A stretch of DNA of 28,539 bases from Cruorifilaria tuberocauda (Eukaryota > Nematoda > Chromadorea > Rhabditida > Onchocercidae): contig JABVXU010000649.1 in assembly GCA_013365365.1 (NCBI GenBank), positions 1 through 28,539 on the forward strand, written 5' to 3'. The notes under the pieces are model-generated. The model was not told the origin of the DNA. It saw only the letters and a program-made list of their open reading frames with translations, and ran no database searches. How positions within the stretch are numbered: the first letter of the stretch is position 1; every line of letters starts with the position of its first letter. The translations under genes were made by a program, and so were the position numbers. Positions 22,501-28,539 of the stretch are shown here, piece after piece.

Positions 22501-25349
22501 ATTGCTTATCCTGTTTCATTTTCCTCCCAATCCTTTCCTCTGCTAACTTCTACTCTTCCATTTAAATTTAATCATTTCCAATATATTTACTCATCATGGT
22601 TTCTGGATGGATGGTTTCTAGCCTTGTGCTAATAGCATTTTTCCGGTTTCCTTCAAATAAGGTTACTTAATCGGTTTTTATTTGCGTGATATTCTACTTC
22701 TACTTTGCTTATTTATCATTAAGTTGTTATTAGCTTTTATAAGAGGCATATATGAAGATGCTTAAGTAAATTGTAGAAATAAAAGCCATAAAACGTTAGT
22801 AATTTATGGCTAAGTAATTTTTTTACAATCATGAAATTTTTGGGAAAAGTAAAAATCGTGAATTTCGAAATGATGAATACATTTTGATTATTTTATTGTG
22901 ATAAGGGAATATGATAGTGATAAGGAAATATGATATTTGATAATCATTAAGGTAAAGTAATGATGAAATGATGAATTGATTTTTGATTATTTCATAGTGA
23001 AAAAGGAATTTTATTGATAATATGATATTTAATAATCATTAATGTGAAATAAAAATAAAGGATTTTGAAATGATTTTGATTATTTTGTAGTATTTTATAG
23101 TGATAATATAACTTTAATAATCATTAATTCATGCAAATTTTTTTTTTGATATAGAAAAGTGAATTTAAGAGAGTAAAAAATCCGTTAGATGCTAATTGCA
23201 GTAGGAAGCTAATTGATAAAATCATTTAAAATAAAAATTTTTTTTTCTCCATATTCATATAGGCGTTGAAGAAGCAATTAGAAATACTCGAAAAAGGAAA
23301 ATCATTCATGCATCATCCATCGTTAAATTTAATTTAAATTGATTGAAAAAAAAGTTTGTCAAATAAAATTCATTTTTTCCATTTCCTCGTTTTCCCATTG
23401 AACTTTTCAACGTCATAAGCTCACAAGTTATTTTGTTAATTGGCTAACTTATTGACGCTAACTTAAGTACCGTCCTTTCTCTTTTCCTCAAGCATCATTT
23501 AGGCTAAAGAATGAGTATTTAGCTGAGAAATGAGAAGATAACAATCGGATCATAATTTCTTGAATTAATTAAACTTCATGTAAAATGATATTTTATCAGT
23601 TGAAAAAGTAATTTTAGAAAAAATAAATAAAAACTATTATGCTAAAAGTATTTATAAGTGAGCTAGTGATTTCTTGTAAACAAAAATAAAATGCTATGAA
23701 ATGAGAAATTAAAAGCGGTAAAAAAAATATAAGCCATCAATTATATCACGATTTCATGATAACTACAGGGAATCTTTTGAGTTATAACAATTTAAAACCT
23801 GACTAAGTTATATTTTATAAGTGTAAGTTATTAATTTGCTAAGTTATATTTTGTCTGGAGGAAGATGATATTGATATTATCATTTATTAATATTAGTATT
23901 GAAAGTTTTATTATAATAAATCCAAACTTTTTTAGCATGCTTTTAGTAATATTAAAACAATCGAATTATCTTTCTTACCGAAAAAAAGAAATAGTGAAAT
24001 AAAACAAATAGATTTTTCAAATTAATTGAAACTTTTTTGTGAAATTTAAATTCATATAAGTTATAACTATTTGTGATACTTTTTTGTAAATTCCTTTACT
24101 AAAGTACATTAATACAATAGTTCCAGGTGTTAAAGGAATATAAGAATTGTTTTCCTTCAAAACCCAAACCAAGTTAAATATTGATATAAATTTATATAAT
24201 TTTAAAGTTAAATTAGTTAAATCATCAAGTTAAAAGTAAGATAAACTAAGCCAAACAATCACAATTAATTTTTGCAAAGAATGAATAAGTATCATTGATT
24301 ATTTAATAATAAATTTATTCATAGATACGATAAAATACCGTAATTTATATACCGTAATTTTAAAATACCGTAATTTCAAAAGATACCGTAATACCGTAAT
24401 TTTCTCAATTTTTTTTTCAAAATTTTATTTTTAATTTATCAGCAATTCATCTTTTTTTGAAATCACTGCTAATTGTTTAATTTTAACTTAAGCACGTAGG
24501 TGTACAGTAAGTCAATAATGGAATAACATATGGGCATACAGTAAGCCAATGAACGAAGTTAGCGATAATTGTCATTCAAATATTTCATTCATTTCAAATT
24601 ACTTTAAATTTTGCTAAAATATACAATGAACATCTTTAAAATCATATTTGAGTACATTAATGTTGTCTTTTGTTCATTTCAATATAAATTTAACAAATTA
24701 TCAGTTATCAGTTTCCATTGTTTTATTATATTTTAATTAAAAAAATATTTTCTTTGAACTTTGAATTAATAATTTTCATGGAGCAAAATAGCAAACAGTT
24801 AGTCAAACCGATTTAAGCCTAGTCCATATTAGCTTAGTTCGTGATCTAAAATAATCTCAGATTATTTGTATTTTATGGAGAAAAGAGGAATTTTATTGAT
24901 TTCGTCTAAGAAAAGTGTAGAAATTTTGAATAGAATAAAATGTATGATAAATGTTTTTCCGATTATTAAGTGAGAAAAAGAAAATGTGGAAAGGTTTCAT
25001 TTTCAATTTGAAAAGTTTCATGCTTCATTTTCTTTTCAAAAAAAAAACATATAATAAAAATTATAAGAAAAAAAAATGGATTAAATCAATGGCTTAATAA
25101 TTCAATCAAAAATTTGAAAAAATCCAAATTAAAAAATATTTTAAATTTTCAAATAATATTTTAAAAAAAATTAAATTAAAACATTTTAGTGTATCATCAT
25201 CCGTGGAGCAACAACGAAGCGGCAAAGTTGGAATTGTAACTCAAACTGATTTAAGCTTAGTTCATATTAGCGATCAGCTAAGTTCCTATCTCAATGGTCT
25301 TTCGCTTGAATGTAGCAATATCCATGATAGAACTTTTTTCACATATCAG
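12611..25349 (+). CDS. Multi-exon nematode gene, core coding span (13 exons, 3' incomplete), product unrecognised
   Basis: Joined exons: 12611-12786, 13127-13204, 13413-13562, 13762-13891, 14001-14143, 14370-14465, 14895-15032, 15604-15773, 16219-16390, 16463-16706, 17851-18047, 19805-19883 and 25190-25349. The codon remainder left at each donor is completed by the next acceptor without a stop, and the exons are visibly richer in G+C than the introns. The sum is 1933 nt, about 644 residues. No enzyme or membrane domain is recognisable. The protein is rich in Ser, Arg, Asp and Asn, with basic R-R-x-S sites in its first third, acidic patches around the middle and near the C-terminal side, and a long Gln tract. 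No stop or poly(A) context follows the last exon, which ends at a good donor, so further exons lie to the right. The 5' limit is also uncertain: 3634-3867 may be an earlier exon. I infer a disordered regulatory or scaffold segment of a larger protein; homology was not tested. Confidence 0.75.
12796..12896 (+). repeat. 38-bp tandem repeat, 2.7 copies, in an intron
   Basis: Units start at 12796, 12834 and 12872 (partial), each beginning AATTTAGGTCAGCTAATTGC and followed by a TAATTGAGGTC tail. Units 1 and 2 differ at only two positions (TTGCGA against TTACAA). The array starts only 9 bases after the splice donor at 12787, inside the 340-bp intron. The near-identity indicates recent duplication. 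Confidence 0.9.
13127..13204 (+). CDS. Exon, 26 codons, with basic Ser motif RQRLSS
   Basis: The acceptor AACTTTCAG ends at 13126. The two leading bases complete the previous leftover g to GAA, and reading continues PFCLPVIQHVPIRQRLSSFG then YDGSSG. The donor is G|GTAACT after 13204, leaving one base over. An earlier donor, AG|GTTAAG after 13172, is also possible but would leave the wrong remainder for the next exon, so the longer form is chosen. The R-Q-R-L-S-S sequence is a basophilic kinase-type site, like those in adjacent exons. Confidence 0.75.
13413..13562 (+). CDS. Exon, 50 codons, Arg-rich RRRRMS motif
   Basis: The acceptor CATTTTATAG ends at 13412. The leftover g plus gg gives Gly, followed by DSDLDPTLISSSNPYLY, then RRRRMSLLQTLRYQNRLL, then ADSGVECRSQHSDR. 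The donor G|GTTTAT follows 13562, with one base over. RRRRMS (about 13466-13483) is a strong basophilic kinase consensus next to a short Leu-rich stretch that could form a helix. No domain is recognised. Boundaries are well supported because both neighbouring junctions agree in phase. Confidence 0.82.
13762..13891 (+). CDS. Exon, Ser-rich, about 43 codons, with an in-frame alternative acceptor
   Basis: The acceptor ATAATTTTCAG ends at 13761 and restores Gly (g+gt). The sequence begins LYKKISGSEITARGHRSS, runs through HSSPFSSSEQKDSRRNSS and ends TKLKNK. The donor is AA|GTATGA after 13891, leaving two bases that the next exon completes to Lys. A second good acceptor, GATTTCAG ending at 13782, lies 21 bases in and keeps the frame, so a form lacking seven residues is possible. 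The R-R-N-S-S site (13857-13871) is another basophilic kinase-type motif. The Ser content suggests disorder. Confidence 0.82.
14001..14143 (+). CDS. Exon, about 48 codons, Cys- and Asn-containing segment
   Basis: The acceptor GCTTTTTTAG ends at 14000, and one leading base completes Lys. The reading is TFAFLVKRLSKRIQICDDQ, then ISSNDCTKYCRHNGNNQ, then PIYSFIDLNAKG. The donor G|GTTTAT follows 14143 with one base over. KRLSKR is again basic around a Ser. Three Cys residues are present, but their spacing does not form a zinc motif I recognise. The intron before it is only 109 bases, and the phase-2 junction fits exactly, which supports both exons. Confidence 0.8.
14370..14465 (+). CDS. Short exon, 32 codons, carrying a DSGxxS motif
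   Basis: The acceptor TGTATATAG ends at 14369 and makes Glu (g+aa). It continues ARRGKSPSTNDSGHESQG, then RIITDEEYQDAKS. The donor G|GTTCGT follows 14465 with one base over. The acceptor lacks the usual TTTCAG, but the frame and the higher G+C support it. DSGHES (14402-14419) matches the general DSGxxS form of phosphodegrons read by beta-TrCP-type F-box proteins; function here is only suggested by the motif. Confidence 0.78.
14895..15032 (+). CDS. Exon, 46 codons, unrecognised
   Basis: The acceptor CGTTTTCAAG ends at 14894 and restores Gly. The reading is KTRILGDHCIKPQETVAI, then IEQTSEIPSGTQIKIVDQ, then QKYPGLIRS. A perfect GTAAGT donor follows 15032, leaving one base (t). The segment is less Ser-rich and mixes Ile, Val and charged residues, so it may be a short ordered piece, but I see no known fold. 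The AAG acceptor is less usual than CAG; the phase agreement on both sides is the main support. Confidence 0.8.
15604..15773 (+). CDS. Exon, 57 codons, helix-like segment then acidic patch
   Basis: The acceptor ACTATTACAG ends at 15603 and t+ta gives Leu. The reading is SCPELGLNLLICHEICRR, then AISNRQEFMLIDDTDSDE, then YIEDSESFIPVIDESLV and TDK. The donor GTTTAT follows 15773 with no base left over. The LNLLICHEICRRA part could be an amphipathic helix. The DDTDSDEYIEDSES part is strongly acidic with serines in casein kinase 2-like contexts. No named domain recognised. Confidence 0.83.
16219..16390 (+). CDS. Exon, about 57 codons, two in-frame acceptors; right end less certain
   Basis: The first acceptor, CAATCTTACAG, ends at 16218, and a second, AAATTTCAG, ends at 16245. 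Both keep the frame, adding or dropping nine residues (NLSYEIKFQ). The body reads NQSTKSGKDVTSIKSLL, then TNSYEGTEFIIEKEEF, then KYAAKLHRDCGLLEN. The donor GTAATA after 16390 leaves one base and is the only choice I found that joins in phase to the polyglutamine exon. A donor GTAAAT after 16425 would extend the protein by NIFHKFLSNTK but finds no matching acceptor. Reading straight on reaches a stop at 16447. Confidence 0.7.
16463..16706 (+). CDS. Polyglutamine-containing exon, about 81 codons
   Basis: The best-fitting acceptor is GTTTAAG ending at 16462 (a+gt gives Ser). It is followed by QANSMREELSLS, then Gln5-Arg-Gln4-Arg-Gln16 (16501-16581), then LGIMKKLQNSRLCNGY, then VVGGQFADASSKSERNS and PISLISSE. 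A perfect GTGAGT donor follows 16706 with two bases over. All Gln codons are CAA and both Arg codons are CGA, one base from CAA. PolyQ segments are common in regulatory proteins and often flank coiled coils. The intron before it is only 72 bases, so the left boundary is the weakest part. Confidence 0.75.
16501..16581 (+). repeat. CAA trinucleotide repeat, coding, 27 codons with two CGA interruptions
   Basis: It is twenty-five CAA and two CGA codons in a row, at codon positions 6 and 11, with a pure run of sixteen at the 3' end. It lies in frame within an exon and encodes the Gln tract. The pure run is the part expected to vary in length between individuals. Confidence 0.95.
16707..17850. other. 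1.1 kb intron
   Basis: GTGAGT to TTTCAG. It contains the tandem units at 17196 and a stretch at 17353-17375 (ATCACGTAGACATACAGTAG) matching part of the 34-bp minisatellite at 18769-19006. No exon-like frame in phase was found. Confidence 0.75.
17196..17312 (+). repeat. Three diverged tandem units of about 40 bp
   Basis: Units start near 17196, 17235 and 17275 with GGTTG(T/C)TA, then a T-rich stretch, then AACT(A/G)ATACT or AATTAATACTATA. They lie in the intron between the polyglutamine exon and the exon at 17851. Confidence 0.75.
17851..18047 (+). CDS. Exon, 66 codons, with acidic DNEDDDDY patch
   Basis: The acceptor CTATTTCAG ends at 17850, and ac+t completes Thr. The reading is KKHDNEEADVRSLSMEV, then LLQREMGKEILGCYPELD, then SLPSFYSDNEDDDDYNLS, then SLMLDHYLPPKY. 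A perfect GTAAGT donor follows 18047 with one base over. The first half looks helical; the second is acidic. The open frame also seen on the opposite strand here is a shadow. The PPKY sequence resembles a PPxY WW-binding motif but has only Lys at the variable position (P-P-K-Y), which does fit PPxY formally. Confidence 0.85.
18048..19804. other. 1.8 kb intron with minisatellite
   Basis: GTAAGT to TTTTTTAG. Apart from the 34-bp array at 18769-19006, a GATT tetranucleotide run (18586-18602) and a small GC-richer stretch (18624-18655), it is A+T-rich and non-coding. Confidence 0.75.
18769..19006 (+). repeat. 34-bp minisatellite, about seven units
   Basis: CAG of the unit recurs at 18837, 18871, 18905, 18939 and 18973, exactly 34 apart, with more diverged units before. 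The unit is CATACAGTAAGTCAATA, then a variable base or two, then GGAATGTCACTTGGG. The central units are nearly identical, and the outer ones carry the variants AACGGA and ATCACGTAGA. Several units include GTAAGT, the 5' splice consensus. Confidence 0.92.
19805..19883 (+). CDS. Short Ser-rich exon, about 26 codons
   Basis: The acceptor TTATTTTTTAG ends at 19804 and a+gt gives Ser. The reading is LSSNGKNDSHRSSSLS, then SLITHSDTE. The donor GTACGA after 19883 leaves two bases (ca), completed to His by the exon at 25190. Reading through instead gives a Phe-rich tail and a stop at 19984-19990, which looks like intron translation. The exact phase match across a 5.3 kb intron supports the junction, though further alternative exons may lie between. 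Confidence 0.75.
22865..23130 (+). repeat. Three diverged tandem copies of about 90-100 bp
   Basis: Each copy contains GAAATGAT(G), then TTTTGATTATTT, then TAGTGATAA or TTGTGATAA, and ends with TAATAATCATTAA or TTGATAATCATTAA. Copies start near 22865, 22964 and 23065. Confidence 0.75.
24330..24405 (+). repeat. TACCGTAAT short-repeat cluster
   Basis: TACCGTAAT occurs five times in about 75 bases, spaced by A+T-rich text. It is related to the TACTGTAAT words at 4961 and 11150. Confidence 0.9.
24493..24560 (+). repeat. Two more units of the 34-bp minisatellite
   Basis: ACAGTAAGTCAATAATGGAA is followed 34 bases later by ACAGTAAGCCAATGAACG, with GGGCATACA between. This matches the array at 18769-19006, about 5.5 kb away in a different intron. 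Confidence 0.88.
25190..25349 (+). CDS. Last visible exon, 53 codons; gene continues beyond
   Basis: The acceptor AACATTTTAG ends at 25189; its first base completes His. The reading is VSSSVEQQRSGKVGIV, then TQTDLSLVHISDQLSSYL, then NGLSLECSNIHDRTFFTYQ. The donor CAG|GTAATT follows 25349 with no base over. Reading on runs into an A+T-rich tail and stop, so this is internal, not terminal. No matching downstream exon is seen before the window ends. The sequence looks more ordered than the earlier exons and may approach a structured domain. Confidence 0.82.
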
Positions 25350-25949
25350 GTAATTCATTTTCGCTTCTTTTATCGCTTATTTAACTTATTAACTTAGTTA
25401 TTTAACTAAGTTAATTATTTAACTTATTTAACGATATAATTATATAAAAGTTATTTAAATAACAGGTAATCAATTTTCATAACTTACCTTACTTTTTTTT
25501 TATCTCTAATTTTTCGTTTTCTCCAATGGATTTTCCTTCTTCCTCTTAAATATGCTAATTCGTCTAAAAGCTAAAAGCTGTCTTATCTATCGAAAAACAA
25601 AAAAGGAAGAAGTAATTTAGGTGAAAAAAAGAAATGCTTAATGTTCAAAACATTTTCTTCAACGATGTTTTTTTTCGTTTTTTTTTTAAGCGATCATTAA
25701 ATTCTATACGATGTTTTCAAGTTACTTATCATTTAAAACAATTTTAAAATTAATAAAATTATATTTTTATTTTTAATTTTAACTGATTATATATCTTAAT
25801 TTACCTTTGGTTAAAATAATAATTAAGTTCGATAAACTTAATGATTAAGTTGGAAAAATAATTTTCATATCTTACTCTATCTTTTTTATCCCATATCCTT
25901 CGCAGTATAATTAAATTTATCTCATATAATTAAGTTTGATAAACTTAAA

Positions 25950-26294
25950 TATTATTTTAGACACAAATAAATTATGACTAAAATTGATGGAAAAAATCAA
26001 TAGATCATCGAATAAACATTCTAATTACTTTATCATTCTTACTGTTTTCTCAGTCATTCAAGATTTATTGATCAAAATGTCAAAAAGATAATTTTTAGGA
26101 AAAATTGATATTAAAGAATACTATTTTAGATAAAGATAAATTATGATAAAATTAATAGATAATTGGATAAACTTTTTTAATTTTTTAACTTTTAAACTTT
26201 TTGATGATTTATCATTCTGAATATTTTTAAATCTTTCAAAACTTACTGATCAAAATATCAAAAAGATAATTTTTAGGAAAAATTGATTTTAAGA
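25950..26294 (+). repeat. Direct duplication, about 170 bp per copy
   Basis: Copies start near 25950 and 26120 with ATTTTAGA(C/T)A, then A(A/G)ATAAATTATGA, and both end with TGATCAAAAT(G/A)TC, then AAAAAGATAATTTTTAGGA and AAAATTGAT. The tails are nearly identical and the middles diverged. Confidence 0.85.
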
Positions 26295-26636
26295 TGAAAA
26301 AAGACAAAACAAAATAAAATTTATTTAACAAAGAGGAAATAAAATTAAAAAGAGATTTTAAAAATAATTTGTTTTTCAATAAATACAAATTCATTATTAT
26401 TGTTTATTAGTCTGTTGATTTGGTGAAAATGAACAAGAATGGTAAGAATGATAAGCTGTCAGATAAGCTGTCATAAAAGACATAAGGAATTATAGCTTAT
26501 CAAATGATTTATTAGCTTAGTATTTTGAATTATGGAAATTTTAGAATAAAACGAATTTTATTATTCATTTCAATTTGCTAAACCAATCTTAGCACATCGT
26601 TTATTTCATTTAATTTTTGACAACGTTTCACATTGA

Positions 26637-26970
26637 TTATTAATATTTCACTGAATAGAGTAACATATATAAATGTATGTTCAATTTGGGAAAATAGAAA
26701 TCTATTAGCTTATTACATCTGATGCTTAATATCTGACAAGTTTTTACTTTTGATAAGTTAATAACATTTAGATATTTTTGTTTTTAATTTAAGTTTAATT
26801 TATTTTTAGATGTTGTACTTTAAGTTTTTCAAAGTATTTTAGGTAATTATTAATATTTCACTAAATAGAGTAATATATATATGTGTATATTGAATTTGAG
26901 AAGATAGAAATCTATTAGCTTATTACATCTGATGCTTAATATCTGGCAAACTTTCAACTTCTAATAAGTC
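26637..26970 (+). repeat. Direct duplication, about 125 bp per copy, 209 bp apart
   Basis: ATTATTAATATTTCACT begins at 26637 and 26846. Both continue AATAGAGTAA, a TATATA run, then AGAAATCTATTAGCTTATTA followed by CATCTGATGCTTAATATCTG. The last forty or so bases are identical, pointing to a recent event. Confidence 0.9.
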
Positions 26971-28497
26971 AGGTATTTTTACTTTTATCCAAGTATTCAA
27001 GTTTTTAATATATATATATATTATTTAAGTGTCTAGGCTTTAATTTAAATATTTAAGTTTTATTTAAGTATTTAAGTTTTAACAGATATTTGATTTAAGT
27101 GTTTAGATAGGTTTAAGTAATATTTAAGAAATATTTAAATTTTATAACTTAACTTTAACGAACATTTAACCCGATTCTATCTTATTCCATTCCTTTCCAA
27201 ATATTTTAATAGAAATCTTTTTCTGATTTATTTGAATATTGAATTTTAGCAGTTTTTTCGTAGATTCTTTAGGATAAAGAATAATATGAAATCGGAAATT
27301 GTTCCTATTCCATAAAATTTAATTATAAGTACGAAGTAAGCAGAAAGTTCTCTGAATAAGCATAACTTTTGTTCACATAGAAAACTTTAGACGGATATTT
27401 AAGCGTTTTCTTAAGTTAAATCAATTCAAGCTAAATATGAATAAGTTTAATTTTATAGAACGAATTAAATATTGGAAAATAATTCTTCCATTATTTTGTC
27501 TTTCTCGTTCTTTGCCCTAAAAAAAAAGTTTTTTTTGTTTATTCGATCTTTTCCGGAAGAAGGAAGTATATGGTTTTACTTTAGAATTAGTCGAAGAATG
27601 AAATTATTAAAAAGTAAAAAAAAGGTAAAATAAGGTAAGAATGCTCTCCCTCTTAATTTATAATAATTAGCAGAGATTTTATCTAAAATTATTTAGACAT
27701 TCTTATGAATACAAATTTATTAGGATTGATTTAAGTTGTTAGAGTAATACCTGTGAAGTAGTACCTATGAATAATACTTTCATTTATAAGTATTATTTAA
27801 AGCTTCTTCAAATTAGACTGAAGTATTACTTAAGATATGAAATATCATGCTAAGCTTAAATCTAAGCTATACGCATTTTTCCTTTCTCACAAACATTCAA
27901 TGTGAACGATAAGAATGCATTATTACTAATTGATATAATGATAATGATAATGGATAAGTATGTTTACACAATCGATAAAATACTGAAAATAGTAAATTCA
28001 TCGTCGAAAATTATCAAATCATGATTCAAATCAATCCTATGATATATCGATCATTTCTGATTCATAAAATATGAGTGAATCTAATTTAGAAAATGAATTC
28101 AAATTTAATGCTCAAAAATTTTTTCATCAATTTCTTAAAAGCTATTTTATTTAATTAAATTAATCATTAAGTTGTTTTTAGTATTATTAACTATATTAAA
28201 TAATAATAATTATTATTATTACTATTATTATATTGTTATTAGTAATTATATTTAATATTAAATATTAATTATATTATGATTGCAATTAACAAATAATTAA
28301 TTTTCTTTGATGAATTTTGCACAGTATAGTAAAGCATAGGAGAAAGTTTTTTTTCAAAATACGAAAAAAATTAGTTTAATCATTCGAATTATGAATGAGA
28401 ATCTGAATCATATTTTTGCTGTAATTTAACTTATCAGGATCGTTTGGACTTTTTTTACTCTTTTATTTTTATTTTTTAGAGTATTTCCATGAAGTTT

Positions 28498-28506
28498 ATT
28501 ATTATT

Positions 28507-28539
<33 letters not shown>
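28498..28539. repeat. ATT microsatellite at the window edge
   Basis: This is an uninterrupted run of ATT triplets with two ATC variants, continuing to the last base, so its length is unknown. Confidence 0.95.

Larger units (their letters stand above)
19884..25189. other. 5.3 kb intron
   Basis: GTACGA to ATTTTAG, phase-consistent. It is mostly A+T-rich with poly-A/T runs, a threefold repeat at 22865-23130, minisatellite copies at 24493-24560, a TACCGTAAT array at 24330-24405 and a possible alternative terminal exon at 23263-23342. A G+C-richer stretch at 22435-22632 has an open frame but no convincing splice sites. Confidence 0.7.
25350..28539. other. Probable next intron, no exon seen
   Basis: It begins at the GTAATT donor and holds no in-phase coding segment I could support. 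Contents are direct duplications at 25950-26294 and 26637-26970, an AT run near 27010, and ATT-rich microsatellites at 28200-28230 and 28498-28539. Confidence 0.6.

Noticed and set aside
22435..22632. Plus-strand open frame in a G+C-richer stretch of the 5.3 kb intron
   Set aside because: It has no usable acceptor and donor in phase with neighbours and no family resemblance; left as composition variation.

Overview
The window looks like a piece of nuclear genome from a nematode, most likely a filarial (spirurid) worm. The evidence is very high A+T with long homopolymer runs, introns opening mostly with GTAAGT, GTATGA or GTTTAT and closing with TTTCAG-like acceptors, scattered minisatellites, and no dense prokaryotic gene packing. 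Genus cannot be fixed by eye.

One gene is visible, on the + strand. I could thread a phase-consistent chain of 12 exons from 13127 to 25349. A further exon just upstream (about 12611-12786) has a secure right end and an uncertain left end. A probable far-upstream exon lies at 3634-3867, across an 8.7 kb interval. Each junction in the chain was checked by carrying the codon remainder across the intron. The chain gives roughly 640 residues (about 720 with the upstream exon) with no stop codon. The last exon ends at a splice donor, so the 3' end of the gene lies outside the window. I did not recognise the product. What is visible is a Ser-rich, probably disordered protein with several basic R-R-x-S sites, a DSGxxS motif, two acidic patches and a CAA-encoded polyglutamine tract broken by two arginines. 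This suits a regulatory or scaffold region but does not name a function.

Layout: 1-3633 is non-coding, with ATC/ATT-rich repeats at the edge and a hairpin-plus-T-run at 1621-1688. 3634-3867 is the upstream exon. 3868-12600 is intron or intergenic, with several duplicated blocks, an AT minisatellite, a CTGTA palindrome and one unusually GC-rich patch at 11001-11085. 12611-18047 is the exon-dense core. 18048-19804 is an intron carrying a 34-bp minisatellite. 19805-19883 is a small exon. 19884-25189 is a 5.3 kb intron with more repeats and a possible alternative terminal exon at 23263-23342. 25190-25349 is the last visible exon. 25350-28539 is probably the next intron, with two large direct duplications and ATT microsatellites at the right edge.

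Two exons have in-frame tandem 3' splice sites, and retention of one very short intron would end the protein just before the polyglutamine. These suggest that this gene may make several isoforms.
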